Shown in pieces: positions 16,609 through 25,003 of a stretch of 64,000 nt of DNA. The translations under genes and the position numbers were made by a program. The notes beneath the pieces are model-generated. The model did no database searches and was not told where the DNA came from. It saw nothing but the letters and a program-made list of their open reading frames with translations. The stretch lies in contig CAJSZQ010000003.1 of the NCBI GenBank assembly GCA_910574185.1, positions 62,001 through 126,000 of the forward strand, given 5' to 3'. Numbering within the stretch: position 1 is the first letter of the stretch; each line of letters begins with the position of its first letter. This DNA comes from Lachnospiraceae bacterium. GTDB taxonomy: Bacteria; Bacillota; Clostridia; Lachnospirales; Lachnospiraceae.

Positions 16609-16641
16609 AATGGACTGTTGCATTTTGCGCAACAGCCCATT
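16609..16641 (-). terminator. Terminator after the OsmC gene
   Basis: Hairpin AATGG-n-CTGTTGC/GCAACAG-n-CCATT with an 7-nt loop, followed by TTTTG on the minus strand. It closes the long peptide-transport/OsmC transcript and may also stop the convergent 16053 gene. Confidence 0.65.
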
Positions 16642-16653
16642 CGTCAGCTCATA

Positions 16654-17043
16654 TTATTTCTTAATCTCTGTCAGAACCTTCTTCGCCTGCAGATACTGAC
16701 ATACGGTACACTCCTTTGCCTCTGCCTTCACTTCTTCCTTCTGCTGTTCCGTCAGTTTACCCTGAATGTCCACGATATAGAAGAAATCCAACTGATTTTC
16801 CTCCAACTCGGACCAGTCAAAATCTGCCTCAATCACAACCTTGTCATAACTTAAATTTTTCTCTTTTAAAATCCTTTGAATTGTCATATTCAAACATGCC
16901 GCAAAAGCAGAAGTCAGAATATCTCCCGGACGCTGATATTGATTCTTACCGCCGGATTCCTCCGGCACGTCTGCGTAGCTTACATGCTCTCCGTCTGACA
17001 AACGTATTACATAGTCTTCCCCTGTACTGGATGAAATAATCAT
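16654..17043 (-). CDS. OsmC/YhfA-family redox protein
   Basis: 129 residues. OsmC-like fold with the two redox-type cysteine sites: FAACLNMTIQRIL in the central helix and ECTVCQYLQAK near the C-terminus. Family members reduce organic or fatty-acid hydroperoxides or act as envelope-stress proteins; the CTVCQYL form is closer to YhfA than to Ohr. Start ATG 17043 with GGGAG 10 nt upstream. It is the last gene of the transcript starting at dppD. Confidence 0.8.
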   Translation of the reverse strand: MIISSSTGEDYVIRLSDGEHVSYADVPEESGGKNQYQRPGDILTSAFAACLNMTIQRILKEKNLSYDKVVIEADFDWSELEENQLDFFYIVDIQGKLTEQQKEEVKAEAKECTVCQYLQAKKVLTEIKK

Positions 17044-17073
17044 AATCCACAAACTCCCTTCCGCAACTGCTCG

Positions 17074-17646
17074 TTATTTCCACATTTCCGGCAAATTCTG
17101 CACTGGCATCCGTACTGGTTCTGGATAAGACTTCCCATGAAGTTCGAGTTCCACCCTGTCAATCACCTGCGGTTTCACCGGCGTATTAACCTCAACTCCC
17201 GCAATCGGAAAATCCTTTACCGGCACAGTATCTACCTTTTCTAAACGGTAAATCTCCTCCATACCTTCTAACACTTTCCCAAATACTGGGTAAACTCCCT
17301 TGTGCTCCGGACAATCACGAAGAGGAAAGAAAAATTCTCCCCCGGCAATCCCATCCTCTCCATAGCCTCCCATACAGACGCAGCCCGGATGTGAATCTAA
17401 CGGAGTAATATCCGGATTCAGGCGAAATTCATTGGGTATCAGATACCGGGCCTCTTTTTTTCCAAACCCTGAATAGCTGATATCTACCCAGTTCCCTGGT
17501 ACAATCCGCTGAATGGCATAGTGATCCATCAGTCCTGCGCTGGCAATATATATAAAACTATTTACCGTATTAGGAGCAGCTTCGGGAAGAAGCTCAATAA
17601 CAATTTTATTTCCATTTTCCATATAGATTGTTGCAATCGGGTTCAT
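17074..17646 (-). CDS. Cyclophilin-type peptidyl-prolyl cis-trans isomerase
   Basis: 190 residues, cytosolic. Cyclophilin fold with N-terminal MENGNKIVIELLPEAAPNTV and the core FIYIASAGLMDHYAIQRIVPG. The GGEFFFPL and GVYPVFGKVLEGME segments follow. Some active-site residues deviate from the canonical RVI/FMIQGGD motif, so activity may be weak. It lies 12 bp downstream of the proline peptidase gene; both deal with X-Pro bonds, which fits a peptide-assimilation operon. Confidence 0.85.
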   Translation of the reverse strand: MNPIATIYMENGNKIVIELLPEAAPNTVNSFIYIASAGLMDHYAIQRIVPGNWVDISYSGFGKKEARYLIPNEFRLNPDITPLDSHPGCVCMGGYGEDGIAGGEFFFPLRDCPEHKGVYPVFGKVLEGMEEIYRLEKVDTVPVKDFPIAGVEVNTPVKPQVIDRVELELHGKSYPEPVRMPVQNLPEMWK

Positions 17647-17657
17647 CCTCGCACCTC

Positions 17658-18734
17658 CTATTTACCGTCGATTACTTGTAATTCCTTGGAATAGTGATTC
17701 AGCACTTCCACACCGTCCTCTGTTACCAGAACCAAATCCTCAATACGCACTCCTGTTTCTCCTGCCAGATAAATACCCGGCTCTATAGAGAATATCATGC
17801 CCGGCTCCGCCGCTCTTTCATTGGCAAGCGACACGTCTCCATATTCATGCTCCGAAAGTCCGATAAAATGTCCCAATCGGTGATTGAAATGCTCACCGTA
17901 ACCAGCTTCAGTGATAATATCCCTGGCTGTCCTGTCCAATTCACACAAGGGAACTCCCGGCTTAATCTTCGCAATCGCGGCTTCGTTCGCCCTGCGCACC
18001 AATTCGTAAATTTCCCGATTCCTGGCTGTCACTTGTCGGTAACAGAAAGTTCTGGTCATATCTGAACAATATCCCTCTTTGATACATCCCACGTCAAAGA
18101 GAACCACATCTCCAGAGCGCAGCGTCGTATTGTCCGGCATATGATGCGGATCTGCCGCGTTCGCCCCAAAAGATACGATGGGGGAGAACGAGAAATCCTC
18201 TCCTCCAAGCTCCAGATAAATTCCAAGGAGCCGGTCTGCAATCTCCTTCTCTGTAACCCCTTCTCTTACCAGTCCCTTAAGCCTTTCCATAGCCTGGTCA
18301 TTTACCACAGACGCCGCCCGCATTTTCTCTTGTTCTTCTTTATCTTTGATTCCTCTGGTCAAATCAACGGCAAGAGAAGCATTCACAAACTGCTCCGTTT
18401 CTCTCCCTTCCATCAAAGGCAGTAAAAACCGGGCTTTCAAATCCTTATCCACGCCCAATACCGCCGACTGTTCCACATATTCTTTTACGTAATCCATCAC
18501 CGGCTCGGTATCGCTGTACCAGACTTTCCGGAACTTCACTTCCTCCGGTATGCCAAACAGATGATTCACAAACAATACATGGTCTCCATCCTTCCTAAGA
18601 AGCATCCCATAAAAGCGTTCCCCCGGCTCTACTTTAATCCCCGTCATATAGAAGACAGACACCGGGTCCGAAACCAACATCTGTGTGATTCCCTGTTCCT
18701 CCATCGCTTTCATAACTCTGTCAATTCTTGTCAT
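17658..18734 (-). CDS. Xaa-Pro peptidase (M24 family)
   Basis: 358 residues. Creatinase-like N-terminal domain (~1-125), then the pita-bread metallopeptidase domain with the five metal ligands: Asp in VLFDVGCIKEGYCSDMTR (two), His in NHRLGHFIGLSEHE, Glu in FSIEPGIYL and Glu in GVRIEDLVL. Cleaves X-Pro peptides. Start ATG 18734 with AAGGAGGATATAAG upstream. It follows a complete peptide importer on the same strand, so it likely degrades imported proline-containing peptides. Confidence 0.92.
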   Translation of the reverse strand: MTRIDRVMKAMEEQGITQMLVSDPVSVFYMTGIKVEPGERFYGMLLRKDGDHVLFVNHLFGIPEEVKFRKVWYSDTEPVMDYVKEYVEQSAVLGVDKDLKARFLLPLMEGRETEQFVNASLAVDLTRGIKDKEEQEKMRAASVVNDQAMERLKGLVREGVTEKEIADRLLGIYLELGGEDFSFSPIVSFGANAADPHHMPDNTTLRSGDVVLFDVGCIKEGYCSDMTRTFCYRQVTARNREIYELVRRANEAAIAKIKPGVPLCELDRTARDIITEAGYGEHFNHRLGHFIGLSEHEYGDVSLANERAAEPGMIFSIEPGIYLAGETGVRIEDLVLVTEDGVEVLNHYSKELQVIDGK

Positions 18735-18834
18735 CTTATATCCTCCTTGTATCCTTCCGCCCACATCAGCAAAAAAGCCGCAGGAATAACTCTGCCCAGC
18801 AAAGATTTCCTGCGACTTATTATACCAAAATGGA

Positions 18835-19668
18835 TTAAAACTCTTTCCTGAGTTTTGGGTCCAGTAAGTCTCTCAACCCATCGCCGATAAAGTTCGCACC
18901 AACTGCCATTGTAAAGATAGCAAGTCCCGGAAATCCGGCAATCCAGAACTTATTAAAATAATCCGCTCCGTCAGAAACCATCATTCCCCATTCCGGCGTC
19001 GGCGGCGCCGAGCCGAGTCCTAAGAAACTTAATGTTGAAAACATCAATATTTTATTACCGATATCCGTTGTAGCCATAATCAATACCGAGTTAATACTGT
19101 TCGGTATAATCTCTTTCATCAGCACCCGCATTCTGGAAGCGCCAAGCGCAATCGAAGCAGTCACATACTCATTCTCTTTCACACTTAAAACTACGCTTCG
19201 CATCAATCTGGCATAGGTAGGCCAGGACACAATTACAAGCGCAAATAGTGTGTTAAACAAATCAGAGCCTAATACGGCGTTAATAATCATAGCAAGTACC
19301 AGCGACGGAAAGGAGAGAATCATCTCAGAGAGTCTCATCATCACATTATCCACCATTCCGCCCACATATCCGGCAATCGCGCCATAAAATGTGCCGATAA
19401 TGCCGGACAGTATTACCGTTACAACACCTGCCAGAAGCGAATATCTTCCGCCGTAGATTACGCGGCTGAAAATATCCCGTCCGAAATTGTCTGTTCCAAA
19501 CCAATGGTCTCCCGAAGGTGGATTTAACCGGACGCTTAAGTCCTGTACAATCGGGTCGTAAGGCGATATTACCGGTGCAAGGATTGCTGCCAGAATCCAC
19601 GCCAGACAGATAATTACGCCCAGCGTAAATAAGTAATTCGATTTGAATAATTTCTTTAACGCATGCAT
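18835..19668 (-). CDS. Peptide ABC transporter permease, DppC/OppC family
   Basis: 277 residues, six membrane helices with the OppC N-terminal segment (LAPVISPYDPIVQDLSVR) and the conserved HWFGTDNFGRDIFSRVIYGG loop. EAA motif region MRVLMKEIIPNSINSVLI. Second permease of the importer; its start is 2 bp after the dppB-type stop, so translation is coupled. Confidence 0.94.
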   Translation of the reverse strand: MHALKKLFKSNYLFTLGVIICLAWILAAILAPVISPYDPIVQDLSVRLNPPSGDHWFGTDNFGRDIFSRVIYGGRYSLLAGVVTVILSGIIGTFYGAIAGYVGGMVDNVMMRLSEMILSFPSLVLAMIINAVLGSDLFNTLFALVIVSWPTYARLMRSVVLSVKENEYVTASIALGASRMRVLMKEIIPNSINSVLIMATTDIGNKILMFSTLSFLGLGSAPPTPEWGMMVSDGADYFNKFWIAGFPGLAIFTMAVGANFIGDGLRDLLDPKLRKEF

Positions 19669-19670
19669 GG

Positions 19671-20690
19671 TCAGCTACACCTCACTCTCGGATCAATAAT
19701 ACCGTACAGGATATCTACAATCGTATTTATCACCATATAATTCAACGCAATCAACAGCGCCACACCAATAATCGACGGAAAATCTGCTGCCGTTACCGAC
19801 GCATAAGCAAACTGACCCACACCCGGCCAGTTAAATATGGTCTCCACAAGTACCATACCTCCAAGAAGGTTGCCAAGTCCCATACCGATTACTGTAAGTA
19901 CCGGTATCAGAGCATTGCCAAGCGCATGTCTTGATATCAGCTTGGATTCGGAAAGTCCCTTCGCCTTAGCCGTCCGAATATAATCTGTAGACATAACATC
20001 CAGAATATTAGAACGGGTTGTTCTTGTAATCAGTCCCATGGTAAATGCAGCCAGAACTACCGACGGCAGAATCAGATGGGACAATGCATCAAGCGCCTTG
20101 GCTCCGTTTCCTTCAATCAGGCTGTCTATTACATATAACCCCGTTACAGTCTCCGGCGCCGCATAAATATTGCTCAGCCGTCCCGGTCCCGGGAATATCT
20201 GAAGCTTATAATACAGGAAATACAGCGCCAGTAACGCAAACCAGAAACTTGGAATACTGACGCCGGTCACTGAGATTACGCGAACTCCCTGATCCAGAGC
20301 GCTGTTTCTTCTTATTGCCGAAATAATCCCAAAGAGGATGCCAAAAATTGTTGCCAGGATAATTGACATCAGCGCCAATTCAATTGTAGCCGGAAAACAC
20401 CTCTTAAGTTCAAAAAGCACCTCGTTATTTGTCCGAATGGATGTGCCAAGGTCCAGATGAAACAGATTCCCTATATAGATAAAATACTGTGCTAATAACG
20501 GCTTATCCAGACCGTATTTCGCCCGATACGCTGCCACAACCTCCGGATTGCTCATTGCGCGCTGTCCTAAGTTCGCCACAACCGGATCTCCCGGTATCAG
20601 CTTGGTAAGAATAAACACCATCGTTGCCACGCCGAACAACATGACTATCATATACAATAATCTTTTTCCTATGAATTTTAGTCGTTCCAT
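19671..20690 (-). CDS. Peptide ABC transporter permease, DppB/OppB family
   Basis: 339 residues. N-terminal RLLYMIVMLFGVATMVFILT helix and KLIPGDPV motif, EAA loop RHALGNALIPVLTVIGM and the C-terminal YGIIDPRVRCS end typical of DppB. Start ATG 20690 with AGAGGA upstream. It pairs with the DppC-type permease and follows the binding lipoprotein. Confidence 0.94.
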   Translation of the reverse strand: MERLKFIGKRLLYMIVMLFGVATMVFILTKLIPGDPVVANLGQRAMSNPEVVAAYRAKYGLDKPLLAQYFIYIGNLFHLDLGTSIRTNNEVLFELKRCFPATIELALMSIILATIFGILFGIISAIRRNSALDQGVRVISVTGVSIPSFWFALLALYFLYYKLQIFPGPGRLSNIYAAPETVTGLYVIDSLIEGNGAKALDALSHLILPSVVLAAFTMGLITRTTRSNILDVMSTDYIRTAKAKGLSESKLISRHALGNALIPVLTVIGMGLGNLLGGMVLVETIFNWPGVGQFAYASVTAADFPSIIGVALLIALNYMVINTIVDILYGIIDPRVRCS

Positions 20691-20760
20691 AAAGCCATCC
20701 TCTTTTGCTCTAAGAGGTTCCGGAATCCATCCGGAACCCCCAGACATTTTAACTTAAAAA

Positions 20761-22386
20761 TTATTCTGCGATATTAATCATCGTCACATCCAGTGTATAT
20801 GGGTCGGATACCGCCACTCCTGTTAATCTTGTGTTGTATCCGATATGAGCCGGAGCCTGTGCAATCATAGCAAACGGACCATATTCATAGGTTGCGTCCT
20901 GAATCTCCTCCAGAATAGCAGTACGCGCCTCATCCTCGGTTGCTTCCATACAAGATTTCGCCATCGCCGCAATCTCCGGGTCCATATCTGCCTCCCATCC
21001 TGCGCGCAGACCTACCAGACCGCCTGGCAGGAACTCAAGCTGTACATTCGGGTCGGCATAGTCAACTGACCAGTACATTACAGTTAATCCAAGGGTCCCG
21101 TCACGATATGCGTCGCCGTAACCTGCTGCCCATGCCTGTGTTACGATGTTACAGTTAATACCAATCAGAGCCAAATCATCCTTTACCTTCTGTCCAAGGT
21201 CGGTAAGTGGAGTTCCTTCAAATGCAAGGTCCGTAATGATAAGGTCAATGTCAAATCCATCCGGGTAGCCTGCGTCCGCAAGAATCTTCTTCGCCTCTTC
21301 AACGTCTGTATAACTTACGTCTCGCGTGCCCTTGCTTCCCATGAATCCATCCTGAATCAGCGCATATGGAGTAATAGTTCCAGAACCTACTATCTCCTGC
21401 ACACCCTTGTAATCCAATGCTTTACGGATTGCCTGCTGTACCTTCGGCTCAGAAACCGGTCCGCCAATGTTCTCATCCATGTTCATCATAACAAAAGCAA
21501 CCGTCTTAGTCGGATCGTTGATAACCGCTACACTGTCATTACTTTCCAGCTCAGATACCGTATCGTCTGTCAGATTCAGAGCCACGTCCACATCTCCGCT
21601 GGACAGCGTCATCATCTGAGTATTGGCATCGCCCTGAAGCTGGATGATATACTTGTCTACATTAGAAGCATTTTCTCCCCAGTAATTCTCATTCTTCTCA
21701 AGTACGATTTCCTCATTCGGCGTATATTTGGTCAGAACATACATACCGGAACCTGCGCTTGCATTGTCCAGATAATTACGCGCCGTATCTGTCTCTGCCG
21801 CATCCTCTGCGTCGGTAGCTCCGTTTTCTTTCGCCACTTTGCTGTCAAGAATTGCTACTGCATTGTAAGTCAGTTTAGAAAGAATCGCACTGTCAGGCTC
21901 TGTCAGATGAAATACAACCGTCTTGTCATCCGGCGTCTCAACGCTGTCAATCGTATCAGCGATGAAAGATGGATTCCCCTTTAAGTTCTTACAACGGTTG
22001 ATAGAAAACGCAACGTCTGCAGAAGTCATCGGGTTACCGCTGGCAAATTTAATACCGTCCTTAAGGGTAACGGTAAGCGTCAAGCCATCGTCTGAAAATT
22101 CATAAGTATCTGCCAGGCAAGGCTCTGCTGCGCCGTCATTGCTATAGAACTTAAACAGATTTTCATAACATGCATTCATTACTACATGCGAGTATTTCTC
22201 ATATACATAACCTGGGTCAAAGGTCTCAAGTCCTTCTCCCTCCATTGCAATCACAACTGTCTTTGAGCCTCCGTCTGCCGACCCGGAACCGCCGTCCTCA
22301 GGCGAAGCGTCTGGTCCGCCGCCGCATGCTGCAAGAGATAGTACAACTGTAAAGCTCATAACTAATGCCGCAAGTTTCTTCTTCAT
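20761..22386 (-). CDS. Peptide-binding lipoprotein (SBP family 5, DppA/OppA-like)
   Basis: 541 residues. Lipoprotein signal peptide with lipobox LSLAACGG (Cys ~22), a Gly/Ser/Asp linker, then the family-5 solute-binding fold (EGLETFDPGYVYEKYSHVV..., FASGNPMTSADVAFSINR). It is the extracytoplasmic receptor of this importer. Start ATG 22386 with GGAGGA upstream; the longer upstream frame is not supported. Ligand is presumably di- or oligopeptides, though family members also bind nickel, heme or opines. Confidence 0.93.
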   Translation of the reverse strand: MKKKLAALVMSFTVVLSLAACGGGPDASPEDGGSGSADGGSKTVVIAMEGEGLETFDPGYVYEKYSHVVMNACYENLFKFYSNDGAAEPCLADTYEFSDDGLTLTVTLKDGIKFASGNPMTSADVAFSINRCKNLKGNPSFIADTIDSVETPDDKTVVFHLTEPDSAILSKLTYNAVAILDSKVAKENGATDAEDAAETDTARNYLDNASAGSGMYVLTKYTPNEEIVLEKNENYWGENASNVDKYIIQLQGDANTQMMTLSSGDVDVALNLTDDTVSELESNDSVAVINDPTKTVAFVMMNMDENIGGPVSEPKVQQAIRKALDYKGVQEIVGSGTITPYALIQDGFMGSKGTRDVSYTDVEEAKKILADAGYPDGFDIDLIITDLAFEGTPLTDLGQKVKDDLALIGINCNIVTQAWAAGYGDAYRDGTLGLTVMYWSVDYADPNVQLEFLPGGLVGLRAGWEADMDPEIAAMAKSCMEATEDEARTAILEEIQDATYEYGPFAMIAQAPAHIGYNTRLTGVAVSDPYTLDVTMINIAE

Positions 22387-22481
22387 AAAATCGTCCTCCT
22401 TTAATAATATATTGAGACACCGAATGTCATGTTTCAGAGAATCCCTCTGCTTCCAGACAACCGGCAGAATCTCTTCATTTA

Positions 22482-23474
22482 TCACTTCACTTTGTCTTGA
22501 TTTTCTTCGTCATACAAATGACAGGCAACAAAATGTCCCTCTGAAATCTCTTTCAATACCGGCCGGTCTATACTACACCGCTCGCATGCTTTCGGGCAAC
22601 GGGTATGAAAACGGCATCCAGACGGCGGATTGCTTGGGCTTGGAACTTCTCCCTCCAGATGAATCCGTTCTGACTGCGCTTCTTGATCCACCTGCGGAAT
22701 CGCAGAAAGCAGCGCCTCCGTATAAGGATGGTAACGCTTCTCATAGAGCTGGTCATAAGATGCAATCTCAACCATGTTGCCAAGATACATCACGCCGACC
22801 CGGTCGCTTACCTGATACACCACATTCAAATTATGGGAAATAAAGAAATAGGTAAGTCCAAGCTTCTCTTTCAGCTCCTGCAAGAGATTGAGCACCTGCG
22901 CCTGTACGGATACGTCCAGGGCCGAAACCGCCTCGTCACAGATAATAATCTCAGGCTCTAACGCCAGGGCCCTTGCAATTCCTACGCGCTGTTTCTGTCC
23001 TCCCGACAGCTCATGGGGATATCTGCTCAGATGATAATCATCCAGTCCCACAAGCTGTAACAGCTCATGGATACGAGCCTCCATATCAACCTTATCTTTC
23101 AGATTATGTATCTCAAAAGGCTCCATCAGAATCTGCTTCATGGTTCTTCTGGGATTTAAGCATGCGGAAGGGTCCTGAAAAATAATCTGCGCCTTTTTCC
23201 TCATCTCTTTTAATTCTTTTCCCTTTAAGGAAGAAATGTCCTGCCCATGGAAATAAATATTGCCCTTCGTAGCGTCCAACAACCGGATTAACGTCCGTCC
23301 CAGGGTGCTTTTTCCACATCCGCTCTCTCCCACAACTCCAAACGTCTCACCTTTCATGATTTCAAAGCTGATATCATCTACCGCCTTTACGGTACCGGAT
23401 TTTTTGTTTTTTCCTTTAAAATATACTTTTACATGGTCGGCCTTCACCAGCACTTCCTGTTCATTTGCTGCCAT
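22482..23474 (-). CDS. Peptide ABC transporter ATP-binding protein, DppF/OppF family
   Basis: 330 residues. Walker A GESGCGKST, signature LSGGQKQRVGIARAL, Walker B IIICDEAVSALD, and the oligopeptide-specific C-terminal domain with cysteines (CRFHTRCPKACERCS) seen in OppF-type ATPases. It starts 3 bp after the dppD-type gene and works as its heterodimer partner. Confidence 0.95.
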   Translation of the reverse strand: MAANEQEVLVKADHVKVYFKGKNKKSGTVKAVDDISFEIMKGETFGVVGESGCGKSTLGRTLIRLLDATKGNIYFHGQDISSLKGKELKEMRKKAQIIFQDPSACLNPRRTMKQILMEPFEIHNLKDKVDMEARIHELLQLVGLDDYHLSRYPHELSGGQKQRVGIARALALEPEIIICDEAVSALDVSVQAQVLNLLQELKEKLGLTYFFISHNLNVVYQVSDRVGVMYLGNMVEIASYDQLYEKRYHPYTEALLSAIPQVDQEAQSERIHLEGEVPSPSNPPSGCRFHTRCPKACERCSIDRPVLKEISEGHFVACHLYDEENQDKVK

Positions 23475-23477
23475 ATG

Positions 23478-24473
23478 CTAAACCTCCTCTTCCTGTGCGT
23501 CCTGATACCTCCAGCATCGCACCTTCCGCTCCTTGGATATCTCAAACATCGGCGGTTGTTCTTTCTTACACTGCTCTGTCGCATACGGACATCTAGGCCA
23601 GAAACTACAGCCTTCTACTCGTTCTGTGGGATTTGGCACCATACCTTCAATTGTCTTAAGCGGGGGTCTGTCCTTCGTAATCCTGGGAATTGCATCCATG
23701 AGTCCCTGTGTATAAGGATGTTTTGGAGCGGCAAACAGCTCTGATACCGGCGCTTTCTCCACAATATGCCCCGTATACATGACAAGAACCGTATCGCACA
23801 GCTCGCTAATCACGCCAAGATCATGGGTGATAAATACAACCGAAGTTCCCATACTCTCATTCAGTTCCCGGATTAAGTCTAGAATCTGCGCCTGAATTGT
23901 AACATCCAGCGCTGTGGTTGGCTCGTCTGCAATCAATATCTGCGGCCTGCAGGCTAACGCCATGGCAATCATCACCCTCTGGCGCATACCGCCGGACATC
24001 TGATGGGGATATTCATGCGCCCGCACCTCCGGATTCGCAATCCCGACTGCCTTCATCATCTCAATTGCTTCCTCCATAGCCTCCTTCTTCTTCATTCCCC
24101 GATGCAGGGTAAGAGCCTCTGCAATCTGCCTGCCACACTTAATAATCGGGTTCAGAGAAGTCATAGGCTCCTGAAAAATCATCGAAATGTCATTCCCGCG
24201 AATCTTCTGCATCTCTGCTTCAGATTCTTTCACTAAATCCCTTCCCTTATATAGAATCTCCCCGCAGGTAATCTCTCCCGGCGGATTTGGAATCAGTTTC
24301 ATCATTCCCAGTGAGGACACGCTCTTGCCGCTTCCGCTTTCTCCGACAATTCCAAGCTTCTCTCCCTTATGCAGCGTATAGTTCAGATGATTTACCGCCT
24401 TCACCGTACCTTCCACAGTTTTAAATTCTACGCATAAATCCTTAATCTCAATTAACTTCTCCGTCTTTTCCAT
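23478..24473 (-). CDS. Peptide ABC transporter ATP-binding protein, DppD/OppD family
   Basis: 331 residues. Walker A GESGSGKS, signature [15 protein letters not shown], Walker [13 protein letters not shown] and the C-terminal Cys motif [17 protein letters not shown]. First gene of the operon dppD-dppF-lipoprotein-dppB-dppC-pepP-cyclophilin-osmC. ATG 24473 with GAGAGGA 6 nt upstream is preferred to the in-frame start 16 codons earlier. Confidence 0.94.
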   Translation of the reverse strand: MEKTEKLIEIKDLCVEFKTVEGTVKAVNHLNYTLHKGEKLGIVGESGSGKSVSSLGMMKLIPNPPGEITCGEILYKGRDLVKESEAEMQKIRGNDISMIFQEPMTSLNPIIKCGRQIAEALTLHRGMKKKEAMEEAIEMMKAVGIANPEVRAHEYPHQMSGGMRQRVMIAMALACRPQILIADEPTTALDVTIQAQILDLIRELNESMGTSVVFITHDLGVISELCDTVLVMYTGHIVEKAPVSELFAAPKHPYTQGLMDAIPRITKDRPPLKTIEGMVPNPTERVEGCSFWPRCPYATEQCKKEQPPMFEISKERKVRCWRYQDAQEEEV

Positions 24474-24563
24474 AACTATCCTCTCACTGTAAATGAAATC
24501 AAAAACTTTTTCATAATCCACGCCTTTAAGCCGGCGGACTTCGTCCGTTCAAGAAATACTTTT

Positions 24564-24659
24564 CTATTTTATAGTTTTTCCACTACAACGCAATAAAGCA
24601 CTTCCTGTAAACAGAAAGGCAACAAGTTCACTCCTCCCTTTTCTTTCAGACAGGAACAT
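24564..24659 (-). CDS. Possible 31-residue leader peptide ahead of the peptide-uptake operon
   Basis: Downstream of the operon promoter an ATG with GAGGT 7 nt upstream opens a 31-codon frame (MFLSERKGRSELVAFLFTG...), ending 90 bp before dppD. No similarity is recognised and a second strong GGAGG within it complicates the picture. It may be a leader peptide or chance. Confidence 0.25.
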   Translation of the reverse strand: MFLSERKGRSELVAFLFTGSALLRCSGKTIK

Positions 24660-24683
24660 ACTTGTTACCTCTGATATCTCATA

Positions 24684-24712
24684 ATTATACACAACTATAC
24701 ATTGAATTTCAA
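24684..24712 (-). promoter_or_regulatory. Promoter of the peptide-uptake operon
   Basis: On the minus strand TTGAAA and TATAAT are 17 bp apart, preceded by A/T-rich sequence. It lies ~210 nt upstream of dppD. The leader contains the possible 31-codon frame and a short GGCGGAC-TTC-GTCCG hairpin at 24533-24548. Confidence 0.75.
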
Positions 24713-24752
24713 TAACATTCTTTACAACTTGATTAAATTTGTTACAAAATTG

Positions 24753-24991
24753 GTTACAGTTCACAGGTCATCTGGTATACAGCGGGTTGAATCAGGAGCA
24801 GGTCTCTGAGCAGACAATTCAGGAGTGCTTTTCATGGAATTGAAATAGCAGCTTATGCAGACTTAGGCGCGAAGGCTTTCCTGAGCGGCTTAGTCTGCGT
24901 TAGCTGATAGTTCAATGGAATGTTACTCCGTCTGCTTAGAGACCTGCTCCTGATTCAACCCGCGTCCGGCAGGCGATGTATGAACTGTAAC
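24753..24991 (+). repeat. Rod-shaped structured element, copy 2
   Basis: 239 bp with GTTACAGTTCA/TGAACTGTAAC ends. A 32-bp helix pairs 24784-24815 with 24930-24961; relative to copy 1 two base pairs are changed on both strands (CATG to CAGG matched by CATG to CCTG, and T to G matched by A to C). Central hairpin GCAGACT/AGTCTGC preceded by CAGCT/AGCTG. It sits 12 bp past the htpG stop codon and upstream of the peptide-operon promoter. Flanks share only AATTG, so no clear target duplication remains. Confidence 0.88.
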
Positions 24992-25003
24992 ACCGAATTG
25001 TAA

